From an uncultured Roseburia sp. (lineage in GTDB: Bacteria; Bacillota; Clostridia; Lachnospirales; Lachnospiraceae), in assembly GCA_947649645.1 (NCBI GenBank), contig CANSSP010000003.1, forward strand, positions 124,001 through 188,000: 64,000 bases of DNA, given 5' to 3'. Each line of letters begins with the position of its first letter. Position 1 is the first letter of the stretch. Of this stretch, positions 17,652 through 26,193 are shown piece by piece. Both the position numbers and the translations under genes were made by a program. The notes beneath the pieces are model-generated. The model had not been told where the DNA came from, ran no database searches, and was given only the letters and a program-made list of their open reading frames with translations.

Positions 17652-20333
17652 TTACTTCTTTTTCCATTTTGCGTACAGCGTAATCTTTCCGGTCGTCCCC
17701 TTCTTAATCTGGGTAACCTTCTTTGTACACTTTTTATCAGAATACCACCCGACAAATGTGTATCCTTTCCTTGTCGGATTCTTCAATCGGATCGTCGCCG
17801 TCGTGTATGTATAAGTATCGGGATTTTTGCTGTTATTCTTACCGCCGTTCAGATTATAAACAATCTTATACGTCGTCTTTTTCCACTGTGCATAGAGCGT
17901 CACTTTCCCGTTCGCTTTGGAAGTCAGATTTTTGACACTCTGCTTATCGGAATAACTTTTGCCCTTTCCGTTCTTCTTCGTATTCCACCCGACAAACGTA
18001 TACCCGGTGCGTTTAAACTTGTTCGCCGTAAGCTTATAGCTCGTTCCATATTTGCGGGAGGAAAGTGCATTCATCTTTCCGCTGGTGCTGCCGTTTCCGT
18101 TGAATGAAATCGTATATTTGTTCGCCGTCCACTTCGCGTAGAGCGTCACCTTTCCGGAACTGCCCTTCTTGATCTCGGTTACTTTTTTCGTGCACTTCTT
18201 ATCCGTATACCAGCCGCCAAATTTATAACCGGTCCTGGTCGGATTCTTCAGTCTGATTGTCGCCGTCCAGTGCGTATAGGACGCAGGATTTTTGCTGTTA
18301 TTCTTACCGCCGTTTAAATTGTATGTAATTTTATAACTCGTCTTTTTCCACTGCGCGTAAAGCGTGATCGTACTGCCCGTGCCCGAAGGAAACGCACTGA
18401 TCAGCTGCTTATCAGAATAAGAAGTCCCTTTTCCGTCCTTTTTGGTATTCCAGCCGGTAAACGTATAGTAACTGCGCTTAAATTTATTAGCCGGCAGCTT
18501 CTGACCGCTCCCGACCAGATAAGTCACGCTGCCCATTGAACCGGAACCCGAACCGTTTCCGTTGAATTTGATGGTCTTTACTTCCACCGACTTTTGTACC
18601 GCCGCACTGTCCAGTTTCGCGTCGCACACCGCAACCGCCTGTATCTTCGCCCCTTTTTCCAGAACGAGCGGTTCCGTATAGCGTTCGCATTTTATTGATG
18701 CGGGAGACGGCACCGTCTTTCCATCCTTTGAATAATAAATCACGGCTCCCGGCGTCGCGCTCTTTATAACCACCTCAATCTCATTGCCGTCACGTCTCGC
18801 CACAATCTCCGGCTTTGCCGTCGTCTCCGTAATCACCGGAACGCTTCCCGGAGCGGTATATGGAGCGGCAGGATTGCTGTCTAAATTACAGACCGGAAGG
18901 AGTCCCGACCACATCGGTAACCCTGTGCCGCTCCCCAGCGACACGTAATCTGTCTCTTCACTGTGTGACTGGGCCAGTTCCGGATGATCATTGTCATAAT
19001 ACTGGTCGTTCCTGTCAAAGTACTGATAACTCGTCGGTTTTCCCTCACCCGAATCTCCCCAGGTCAGATCCAGATTGTACCATGAATCGTTGATACGTAC
19101 TTTGTTCCACTGGTGATCTGCACTCGTCACAGAAACCGCATCAATCCCGACTCCGTTGCACACCATCGTAAATGCCTGTGAATACCCTGCACAGACTGTG
19201 AGCGGAAGGCAGATCGCACTGTAAGCCGTCTGCGTGTACTCCTTATCCTCGTCAGCCCCCGGCTCCAGAGAAGGATAATTGTAATCGACCCGGTCAATGA
19301 TCAGGTCATAAATCTTCCTTACCTTCTGCTCATCGTCCGGATATGCGTTCACCTGTTTCATCCACGCCTCAACCTGCGCTTTTACCCTAGCCGTCTCCTG
19401 TGCCCGGACTGCCCCGTCTGCAAACTTCGAGTACACGCCCATGGCGATCACGCTGGAGAAACCATTGCTTCCCGTAAGCACAATGTTGTTCAGAAAGTAA
19501 TACTGTGGATTGGAAATCCTGAACAGCCGGACGACCCGGTACATCTCCACCCTGCTGAGTGTAAAGCTTGAGACCGTATCCAGATGGTAGTAACGCACTC
19601 CCCCGTCTGCCGTATATGACACGTTGGTCTGTGTTGTCATACATTTATATGCGATGGCCTCCAGCGCATCCCAGAGCTCTCTTTCTTCCTCTTCCAGCTG
19701 ATTATAGTAATAATAACTTTTGTATTTATCCCACTCACTGGAATAAGTGTGTGCTGCCCGGCTTTCTTTCCATGTAGACAGAAACTCCCTGCTGGCAACG
19801 ATCTCGTTATTCGCCACTTCCCTCGCAGACAACGGAACCACCTCCGTCGCGAGAAGGCCTGTGGGCAGCTCCCTGTCTGCGGACGCCTCTTCCGCTTCCC
19901 CGGTTTCCGCAATGTCGTCGGCACGCACATTCTTATCCGTGTCTTTTTTCTCCGTCCTGCTCTCCGCATTCATACGGGATGCTTCCATATCTGTAAGCGA
20001 AGTCTTCGCATCCTCCCGGCGCTTCTCCCCGCTCTCCTCTGCATTTCCCGATAAGCCCGTCAGGGCATCTTCCCTGGAATCGTTCCGCTTTGGGCTCTCT
20101 GTCTCTACTGGCAGCAGACCGTCGTCCATATCAGACAGCAGCGACTGTTCCGTCGGCTGCGCCGCCTGTACTGTCACACTTCCGGCAACTTCCGCAACCG
20201 GGCCTGCGGCAATACAGACAGACAATATTGCCGCGAGAATGCGCTTCCTGCCGTACCAGACATAACGGCCGTCTTTCGCTGTTTTTTTGTCCGCGTCACG
20301 AAACATCGCGTCGAACCATCCATTTCTTTTCAC
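17652..20333 (-). CDS. Secreted transglutaminase-like protein with four InlB-type B repeats
   Basis: 893 residues. A basic head and hydrophobic stretch (KRILAAILSVCIAAGPVAEV, about 29-48) ending in VQAA form a signal peptide. Residues about 80-175 are a low-complexity Glu/Arg/Thr linker. A transglutaminase-like core follows, with the Cys-His-Asp triad in TVCAGYSQAF (about 380), SADHQWNKVR and YNLDLTWGD. A chitobiase-like C-terminal module (AVIYYSKDGKTVPSPASI) precedes four B repeats (about 588-893). No LPxTG or membrane anchor is present, so it may be released or held through the basic repeats. The GTG start at 20333 has GGGGAGG upstream. It could act as a surface adhesin or cell-wall peptide-modifying protein. 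Confidence 0.87.
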   Translation of the reverse strand: MKRNGWFDAMFRDADKKTAKDGRYVWYGRKRILAAILSVCIAAGPVAEVAGSVTVQAAQPTEQSLLSDMDDGLLPVETESPKRNDSREDALTGLSGNAEESGEKRREDAKTSLTDMEASRMNAESRTEKKDTDKNVRADDIAETGEAEEASADRELPTGLLATEVVPLSAREVANNEIVASREFLSTWKESRAAHTYSSEWDKYKSYYYYNQLEEEERELWDALEAIAYKCMTTQTNVSYTADGGVRYYHLDTVSSFTLSRVEMYRVVRLFRISNPQYYFLNNIVLTGSNGFSSVIAMGVYSKFADGAVRAQETARVKAQVEAWMKQVNAYPDDEQKVRKIYDLIIDRVDYNYPSLEPGADEDKEYTQTAYSAICLPLTVCAGYSQAFTMVCNGVGIDAVSVTSADHQWNKVRINDSWYNLDLTWGDSGEGKPTSYQYFDRNDQYYDNDHPELAQSHSEETDYVSLGSGTGLPMWSGLLPVCNLDSNPAAPYTAPGSVPVITETTAKPEIVARRDGNEIEVVIKSATPGAVIYYSKDGKTVPSPASIKCERYTEPLVLEKGAKIQAVAVCDAKLDSAAVQKSVEVKTIKFNGNGSGSGSMGSVTYLVGSGQKLPANKFKRSYYTFTGWNTKKDGKGTSYSDKQLISAFPSGTGSTITLYAQWKKTSYKITYNLNGGKNNSKNPASYTHWTATIRLKNPTRTGYKFGGWYTDKKCTKKVTEIKKGSSGKVTLYAKWTANKYTISFNGNGSTSGKMNALSSRKYGTSYKLTANKFKRTGYTFVGWNTKKNGKGKSYSDKQSVKNLTSKANGKVTLYAQWKKTTYKIVYNLNGGKNNSKNPDTYTYTTATIRLKNPTRKGYTFVGWYSDKKCTKKVTQIKKGTTGKITLYAKWKKK
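17655..18572 (-). repeat. Four B repeats arranged as two A-B dimers
   Basis: The four repeats span residues about 588-666, 667-739, 740-821 and 822-893. Repeats 1 and 3 resemble each other (FNGNG, GWNTKK-GKG-SYSDKQ) and 2 and 4 resemble each other closely (YNLNGGKNNSKNP, then ATIRLKNPTR and DKKCTKKVT). The repeat unit that duplicated was therefore a dimer of about 153 residues (about 460 bases). Confidence 0.9.
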
Positions 20334-20367
20334 ACTTCATACCTCCCCGTGTTTTCTCTGTTCTTTA

Positions 20368-20396
20368 AGTATATACTTTTTTGTCCAGACCGTAAA
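20368..20396 (-). promoter_or_regulatory. Promoter of the transglutaminase-repeat gene
   Basis: TTTACG (20396-20391), 17-base spacer, TATACT (20373-20368) on the minus strand, about 35 bases before the GTG start. The -35 box is a 4/6 match, so moderate strength is expected. Confidence 0.55.
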
Positions 20397-20435
20397 GCTT
20401 CTTTTTTTCTCTTTTTCAGACATTCTTATAAACAG

Positions 20436-20481
20436 GAAAAAACGCACTCAAAAATCCCTCTACGGAATCTTCGAATGCGTT
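20436..20481 (-). terminator. Terminator of micro-gene copy 1
   Basis: On the minus strand AACGCATTC pairs with GAGTGCGTT (one G-T), with an inner AAGATTCC/GGGATTTTT stem, followed by TTTTTT. Its GTGCGTTTTTT end resembles the ATGCGTTTTTT end of the copy 2 terminator. Confidence 0.82.
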
Positions 20482-20525
20482 CCTCGCATAACTTACACAC
20501 CGATAAATATTTCACGACCATCGGC

Positions 20526-20639
20526 TTACAGATCCAGATATGAATTGTATGTCCCAAAGTTAAGGCTTGACATTGTCGCCATACCCGCCGCGATCATTTC
20601 CATATTCTCTTCAAAATATACTTTAAACTTTTTTAACAT
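20526..20639 (-). CDS. Micro-protein, copy 1 of a two-member family (37 aa)
   Basis: Short frame too small for normal calling. AAGGAGGT ends 6 bases before the ATG. The peptide begins MLKKFKVYFEEN, has a small hydrophobic centre (MIAAGMATMSS) and ends YNSYLDL. It aligns with the 34-residue product at 43328: shared MLKK, aromatic-F, EN, GMA, LN and a C-terminal Y-x-x-Y-[LM]-D-[LI]. Upstream DNA and terminator are shared too, so this is a complete independent transcription unit. No family is recognised. Possible roles are a signalling-peptide precursor (charged head, weak hydrophobic core, conserved tail), a small membrane-active protein or a small regulator. Coding status is well supported by the paralogue. 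Confidence 0.8.
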   Translation of the reverse strand: MLKKFKVYFEENMEMIAAGMATMSSLNFGTYNSYLDL

Positions 20640-20640
20640 C

Positions 20641-20756
20641 CTGTTACCTCCTTATATTGTGACTATTTTGATCTTCCTGTCAGCGCTGTTCCATCTGACA
20701 GGTACTATCATATCGCAAAAAAAGGCACTGTATCAGATATAATATTAGCATAAAAA
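20641..20756 (-). promoter_or_regulatory. Conserved upstream region of micro-gene copy 1
   Basis: Reading the minus strand, TGCTAATATTATATCTGATA starts at 20750, a TATGAT or offset -10 follows, and the leader begins about TGTCAGATGGAACA at 20700. Compared with copy 2 the first 20 bases match at 19 positions, and the distance to TGTCAG is exactly 50 bases in both. CCTGTCAG (20702-20695) and CTGACAGG (20683-20676) form a perfect 8-pair hairpin at the transcript's 5' end. No good -35 is present, which suggests an activator binding the TGCTAATATT box. Confidence 0.75.
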
Positions 20757-20844
20757 CAGTTAATATTGACTTTTTAAATTGTCACATCTCTTTTTCCTCC
20801 GCAGTACACTTCTGGCCGTAAGTTCCAGAAGCCTGCACAGCAAA

Positions 20845-20893
20845 CAAAAAAATTCCCCTTCCGCCAAGGCTGTATGCCTTGACGGAAGGGAAA
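20845..20893 (-). terminator. Terminator of the sugar ABC transporter operon
   Basis: On the minus strand TTCCCTTCCGtCAAGGC pairs with GCCTTGgCGGAAGGGGAA around ATACA, followed by seven T. It lies 23 bases after the stop of the solute-binding protein gene. Confidence 0.92.
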
Positions 20894-20915
20894 CTCTTCA
20901 CCAAAAATTTTATTC

Positions 20916-22439
20916 TTATTTTGCTTTCCAGGCATCAATCTGGGACTGAAGTTCCTGACGGATCGTGTCAAGACCAGCCTTCTCAAGATCTGCATAGAGC
21001 GCCGGGACAGCTTCCTCCGGATCTCTTGTTCCGGTGTAAAGCTCTTTTTTGTAGCGGTCCATAATCAGTGAGCAGTTTGCAATCTCTGTCTCCACGTTGC
21101 TTCTGTCAAAAGTAAATCCAAACATCGTAGAATACACTGCCGTCTCATTCCATTCTTCCACTTTCTGCCACTGATCCGGCTCATTCGGAGCTACCGGATA
21201 CAGGGTGAAATAGGTTGCCTGTGAATAAGTTGCCGGGCTGTAGCAATTCTCTGCACGGGTGATGGTTCCGTCATCGTTCTTTGTATAATCTGTACCTTCG
21301 ATACCGTATGCGAACAGGTTACGCATTGTCTCGTCTGTATTGACAAACTCAAGATACTTGAGCGCTTCCGCCTTGTAATTGGAAGCAACGGAGATCGCGT
21401 TTACGGAACCCAGGATGGACGTTGAAGAATAAAGCGGTCCTGCAAACGGCTCTGCCACACACTCCGCGCCGCGGCTTGTCGACCAGGATACCTCGGAACC
21501 CGGGAATCCCTGTCCGGAAGAAACAACATTCCACTTCGGCCCCTGATCCGTCGTCGCCGCATCCGGATTGATGAGACCGTCTTTATACCATTTGTGCATA
21601 TGCTTTAAGATATTCATGATATCTTCCTGCTCAAACACGTTGACTACTTTCAGATCCGCATCGTCATAGCGCACGCCGAGTGCCGGAACTGCGGGAGATT
21701 CATAATTCATCAAAAAGCCGTTGATACCGTCGGAAGCAATGGTCAGCGCATACTGAGATTCCGTGATCTCACCCGCCTTGATCGCCTCCTGCACCTGATA
21801 GAGCACCGGATCCAGCTCATCTACCGTATGAATATTCTCATAATCAATATTGTACTTCTCTACAACTCCCTTATCCCATACCCAGTACTGTGTCTGTGAG
21901 GAATCCTTGTAGGTCGGAATAGAATAAATCTTATCGTTTACCTTAACTGCTTCCCAGACTTTCTCCGGAACCAGCTCCGTTAATCCCGGCGCATCGGCAA
22001 TCATATCCGTCAGATCCGCAAACGCCCCCAGCGTAATACCTGACGTATATTTGTCGCCGTTCGTAAACATGATATCCCAGTACTCGCCGGAATTGATCAT
22101 CGCGGTAACTTTATCAGACCAGACACCCCAGTCGAGATAGGAGATGTCAACGCCAATTCCGATTTTCTCAATCGAATACTCGTTCATCGCCGCGATAACT
22201 GCATCGTTATTCTGCGGTACGCTTCCGATCTGGATCCATTTGAGCATGATGGCATCACCCGTATTGGTGTTTGCACCCGCAGACGCCTGACCCCCGGACT
22301 CCGTTCCGGATGCAGCCCCCCCACCGGTACTGCCTCCGGCATTGCCAGTGTCGCCACCGCCTCCGCCGCAGCCTGCAAAGAGCGAACCTGCCATGGCAAC
22401 TGTAAGCAGAGATGCCAGAACTCTTGAAAACTTTTTCAT
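20916..22439 (-). CDS. Sugar ABC transporter solute-binding lipoprotein
   Basis: 507 residues. The signal peptide ends at lipobox LFAGC (Cys about 23), followed by a Gly/Ala/Ser/Thr linker. The body resembles LplA-type extracellular oligosaccharide-binding proteins (KWIQIGSVPQNNDAVIAAMN near the start, DRYKKELYTGTRDPEEAVPA near the end). It is the last gene of the LplB-LplC-binding-protein operon and is followed by a strong terminator. In the context of GH85, GH38 and GH130 genes it probably binds a released N-glycan or mannose-containing oligosaccharide (inference). Confidence 0.92.
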   Translation of the reverse strand: MKKFSRVLASLLTVAMAGSLFAGCGGGGGDTGNAGGSTGGGAASGTESGGQASAGANTNTGDAIMLKWIQIGSVPQNNDAVIAAMNEYSIEKIGIGVDISYLDWGVWSDKVTAMINSGEYWDIMFTNGDKYTSGITLGAFADLTDMIADAPGLTELVPEKVWEAVKVNDKIYSIPTYKDSSQTQYWVWDKGVVEKYNIDYENIHTVDELDPVLYQVQEAIKAGEITESQYALTIASDGINGFLMNYESPAVPALGVRYDDADLKVVNVFEQEDIMNILKHMHKWYKDGLINPDAATTDQGPKWNVVSSGQGFPGSEVSWSTSRGAECVAEPFAGPLYSSTSILGSVNAISVASNYKAEALKYLEFVNTDETMRNLFAYGIEGTDYTKNDDGTITRAENCYSPATYSQATYFTLYPVAPNEPDQWQKVEEWNETAVYSTMFGFTFDRSNVETEIANCSLIMDRYKKELYTGTRDPEEAVPALYADLEKAGLDTIRQELQSQIDAWKAK

Positions 22440-22471
22440 AAATAATTACCCCTTTCTTTGATAGTGTATAA

Positions 22472-23419
22472 TTACTCCTTAACCGACCCGATCGTAAGGC
22501 CGGAAACAAAGTACTGCTGGAAGAACGGATATACGCAGGCAATCGGCCCCACAATCAGAACCGCCATCGCCATTCGCATAGGTTCCTTGGGCATGCTCGT
22601 CGCATAGGCCGCGATCGACGCTCCCATTGTATCTGCATTCTGTGCAAGGAATTCAATGTTCTTTTCCACGTTCATCAGAACGGCCTGCAGAGAATACATC
22701 TTCGGATCCGAAATATACATCAGCGACTGGAACCAGTCGTTCCAGAGCGAAAAGCTGAGCAGAATCCCGATCGTCGCAAGCAGAGGCTTCGAAATCGGAA
22801 GCACAATCGTAAAATAAGTACGCAGCTGCGATGCCCCGTCTATCTCCGCAGACTCCAGAATCGACTGTGGAATCGTCGTCTTAAAAAAGGTACGGCAGAT
22901 AATAACGTTAAACGATGACACGACCAGCGGCAATATCAGAACCCAGATGGTGTCCTTAATACCTAACACCGATGTATATACATTGTAGGTAGAAACAAGT
23001 CCGCCGCCAAATACCATCGGGATAAACACGATAATGGAATAAATCCCCTTAAGCTTGTAATTGCTCCTGGAGAGCGCATATCCCATCGACGCGGTTAAAA
23101 ACAGACCAATCAGCACACCGCCAACCGTCACGACAATTGATACCAGAAACGCTCTTCCGATCATGATCCGGTTATTCCAGAGGTAGTTATAGGCATCCAG
23201 CGACCACGATTTTGGCAGGAAAGAGTAGCCGATCTCATTGATACTTTCCATACTTGAAAACGAGATAATAACGATAAATATCGCCGGTATTATACAGGTC
23301 AGAGCCAGAATGGCAAAAATCGAACTGAACAGAATATTTGTTCCCGGTTTGACCCGGTTAATTTTGGATTCTACCTCCGGTTCTTCCTGCGCTTTCCGTT
23401 TTTTTAATGTGTCAGCCAT
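22472..23419 (-). CDS. Carbohydrate ABC transporter permease, LplC/YtcP type
   Basis: 315 residues, six membrane segments. The EAA loop appears as ESAEIDGASQLRTYFTIVLPISKPLLATIG, the site that contacts the ATPase. ATG at 23419 follows GGGGAGGTGG; a GTG nine bases earlier lies in the ribosome site itself. It forms a heterodimer with the LplB-type permease encoded 15 bases upstream. No ATPase is in the window, so a shared MsmX-type ATPase is expected from elsewhere. Confidence 0.92.
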   Translation of the reverse strand: MADTLKKRKAQEEPEVESKINRVKPGTNILFSSIFAILALTCIIPAIFIVIISFSSMESINEIGYSFLPKSWSLDAYNYLWNNRIMIGRAFLVSIVVTVGGVLIGLFLTASMGYALSRSNYKLKGIYSIIVFIPMVFGGGLVSTYNVYTSVLGIKDTIWVLILPLVVSSFNVIICRTFFKTTIPQSILESAEIDGASQLRTYFTIVLPISKPLLATIGILLSFSLWNDWFQSLMYISDPKMYSLQAVLMNVEKNIEFLAQNADTMGASIAAYATSMPKEPMRMAMAVLIVGPIACVYPFFQQYFVSGLTIGSVKE

Positions 23420-23434
23420 TTTTTCCACCTCCCC

Positions 23435-24394
23435 TTAAATAATCGCGCTCTCATTGTCGACTTTCTTCACAATCCAGTTACTCAGCAGAATCAGTCCGCA
23501 GCCCACCACCGACTGCAGGAATGCCGCCGCGGAACCCATATTCGGGTTCGGCTGTGTCTTAATCATCTTATAGATAAACACGTCGATCGTCTCTGTCACG
23601 GTATACAGCGAATCAGATCCCTTTGTCACCTGATAGAAAAGACCGAAGTCACTTCTCACCAGACCGCCCATCGCGAGGATGAACATCATGATAATGACGG
23701 ACTTCATCAGCGGAAGCGTGATCTTTGTCGCCTGCTGGAACTTCGTCGCCCCGTCGATCATGGCAGCTTCATAAAGCGTATTGTCGATACCGGTGATCGT
23801 CGCAAGATAGACGACCATTCCGTAGCCCATCCCTTTCCACTGGCTTAAGAAAATCAGAATCGCCGGCCAGTATTTTGTCTCCTGATACCAGCTCACCGGA
23901 TCTTTTCCCAGGTTTACAAGAATGGTATTGATAAGTCCTTTGTCCGGGCTTAAAAATGCAAACACGAAGTAAGTAACAACAACCCACGACATAAAGTAAG
24001 GCAGAAACATCAGCGTCTGACAGGTCTTTCCGAAACGCTTGCTGTAAAGCTGGCTCATCATAAGAGACAGCGCAACCGGAATCACGATTCCCAGGATAAT
24101 AAACACAATGTTATACAGAAGCGTCAGCTTTACAACCAGTGCGCCGGAACCGGACGTGAACAGAAATTCAAAGTTCTTAAAGCCGGTCCACTCACTTTTT
24201 AATAAATTATAAAAGAAACTCTTCGTCCCGTCAATCATTTTGTAGTTCTTAAACGCCATCAGAATACCGAACATCGGGAAGTAGCAAAAGCAGATATACC
24301 ATATCACCGTAGGAAGCGTCAATATCGTCAGCTCCGTGTCGCGCTTCGCCCACCTGTCTCTTTTCCTTTTTTTTGGCAGATTTTGATTCTCCAT
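23435..24394 (-). CDS. Carbohydrate ABC transporter permease, LplB type
   Basis: 319 residues with a Lys/Arg-rich head (KKRKRDRWAKRD) and six membrane segments. The EAA loop is LYEAAMIDGATKFQQATKITLPLMKSVI. The start at 24394 follows AAGGAGGG; the frame extends to 24427 without support. It is the first gene of the permease pair and lies 95 bases downstream of a second solute-binding protein. Confidence 0.92.
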   Translation of the reverse strand: MENQNLPKKRKRDRWAKRDTELTILTLPTVIWYICFCYFPMFGILMAFKNYKMIDGTKSFFYNLLKSEWTGFKNFEFLFTSGSGALVVKLTLLYNIVFIILGIVIPVALSLMMSQLYSKRFGKTCQTLMFLPYFMSWVVVTYFVFAFLSPDKGLINTILVNLGKDPVSWYQETKYWPAILIFLSQWKGMGYGMVVYLATITGIDNTLYEAAMIDGATKFQQATKITLPLMKSVIIMMFILAMGGLVRSDFGLFYQVTKGSDSLYTVTETIDVFIYKMIKTQPNPNMGSAAAFLQSVVGCGLILLSNWIVKKVDNESAII

Positions 24395-24489
24395 TTTCTC
24401 CCTCCTTTTCTTTTCCGGGCACTCCATGCCAGCACCCTCTTTCCGAAAAACCTTTCAGCTCCCGTCCTCACACGACTCTGTGCTTACGG

Positions 24490-26004
24490 TTATTCCGAAA
24501 TTTCCTGTCTTTTACGGAGACGATCCCATGTATCGATCTGTCTCTGCATCTCGTCAATCACGTCCTGCATCCCATACTCATAAAGCTTTGCGTTCAGCAT
24601 CGGAACATAAACTTCCGGATCCACCGTACCCGTATAGAGCGCCGGTCCATATTCGTCCAGAATAATCCGAAAATCAAAAAGCGGACCAGACACCGGCCCT
24701 GCATTAAAATCAAAGCCGAAGGTAGGCGCTTCCACTGATTCTCTGTTATATTCCACAAATGCATCCCATTTATCAACCGGATCCGTGTCCGGTACCCAGG
24801 TGCGGTACAGGCCTCCCTGTACATAATAAGGCACTGCATACCCGCTGTCCTCCGCCACATGAACCCTGCAGTCGTAAATAAAGCGTTTTGAGGATGCCTC
24901 CTCCTGCTCCTCCGTCGAAACGGGGACCTTCGTGTAATGTACATTTTCGATCCCATAATTCAGCAGATTTCGCAGATATAGGTCCGTATTGACCAGATTC
25001 AGAAATTCGACAGCCTTTTCGGGATACGGGCAGTCTTTTGAGATCACCGTCAGCGCGCCCCGCGCCGAAGCGTTCGTAATCTGTGTCTCCATGATCGCCG
25101 AAGCGACCACTTCATATCCCAGCGTTCTGCCCCAGACCGATTCCGCATACGGCTGTCCGTCCCCCTTTGTGACAAATCGCTTCACTTTCCTGTCATCCCG
25201 TGCCACCGCAGCATCGCTGTTGATATACCCGGCCTTATAATACCGCCGCAATGTCCCGAGCGTATCCTGCATACGCTGCGTCTCAAACACATTTCTGACA
25301 GTCAGGGTCTCATCTCCGTATTCGATCCCGACAGGATCCATGATTTTATCCATATAAGTAGGTGCAGTAAATTCACTCGTGAGATAAAGCGGAACCACAT
25401 CCGGCTCCTTTTCAGCGATCAGTGCAAGCCATGGTTCAAGGTCTTCCAGTGTGTGCAGTGTCTCATACGGAATGTTATATCTGTCAACATACTCCTTCGT
25501 AAAAACCCACATGGGCATATTGCCGAGCTCTTTTTCACTGGGAACACCATAGATCGCTCCGTTGATTGTGGCAGCCTGCCAGAAACGTTCGTCCGTCTCC
25601 GCAAGCAGTGTGGGCGCATATTCTTCCAGAAGATCATCCAGCCGTAAAAGTACGCCCTTCTGCGCAATCTCCAGATAATCGTTTGCCCAGGAGCTGGAAA
25701 AAGCCAGATCCCATCGTGCGCCCGTGCTTATCACACTCCGCATTTTCGCATTGTAATCATTCCAGTTTATCGGAATGATCTCAACCGTCACACCGATCTT
25801 TTCCGACACATAGTCGTTGACCTGCTTCTCTACCACTTTTCCGTCCGGCTGCACCGTTCCGATCTGATACCAGACCAGATGCACCGGTTCTTCCTTTGCT
25901 GTCTCATCCCCTTCGCCGATATCATTCCCTGCCAGAACATACATGGCGAAAAAAAGCAACAGCAGGGGCACGGTGCGCCACAGTCTGCTTCCGCTGTGAT
26001 TCAT
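24490..26004 (-). CDS. Second solute-binding protein, signal peptide without lipobox Cys
   Basis: 504 residues, homologous in layout to the binding protein at 20916 (VHLVWYQIGTV, TGARWDLAFSS, GPALYTGTVDPEVYVPMLNA). A hydrophobic leader (RTVPLLLLFFAMYVLAGND) ends in LAG-N where a lipoprotein would have LAG-C; the codon is AAT. It may be cut by signal peptidase I or stay as a membrane-anchored protein. It lies between YesN and the permeases. Its proximity to the sensor suggests either a second substrate range or a sensory role. The ATG at 26004 (GGGAG upstream) was preferred over a TTG at 26055 that has no spacing from its purine run. Confidence 0.87.
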   Translation of the reverse strand: MNHSGSRLWRTVPLLLLFFAMYVLAGNDIGEGDETAKEEPVHLVWYQIGTVQPDGKVVEKQVNDYVSEKIGVTVEIIPINWNDYNAKMRSVISTGARWDLAFSSSWANDYLEIAQKGVLLRLDDLLEEYAPTLLAETDERFWQAATINGAIYGVPSEKELGNMPMWVFTKEYVDRYNIPYETLHTLEDLEPWLALIAEKEPDVVPLYLTSEFTAPTYMDKIMDPVGIEYGDETLTVRNVFETQRMQDTLGTLRRYYKAGYINSDAAVARDDRKVKRFVTKGDGQPYAESVWGRTLGYEVVASAIMETQITNASARGALTVISKDCPYPEKAVEFLNLVNTDLYLRNLLNYGIENVHYTKVPVSTEEQEEASSKRFIYDCRVHVAEDSGYAVPYYVQGGLYRTWVPDTDPVDKWDAFVEYNRESVEAPTFGFDFNAGPVSGPLFDFRIILDEYGPALYTGTVDPEVYVPMLNAKLYEYGMQDVIDEMQRQIDTWDRLRKRQEISE

Positions 26005-26193
26005 TGTCTCCCGTCCATCCTTACGCATATCTGATTTGTGCAATTTAACCAGCAACCCCTCAATGGATAACTCTATTTTAACAATATCGCCGGATATATC
26101 CTAGTTTACAATTTATAGATTTTATGTACATTTTATGGTTTTTGGAAAAATTTTATATTTTGTCCGTCAGATTGTCCGCGCAGAGCCGTCAGT

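Noticed and set aside
20526-20639. AgrD-type cyclic lactone precursor
   Set aside because: No AgrB or AgrC neighbour, no cysteine in copy 1, and the C-terminus lacks the AgrD pattern.
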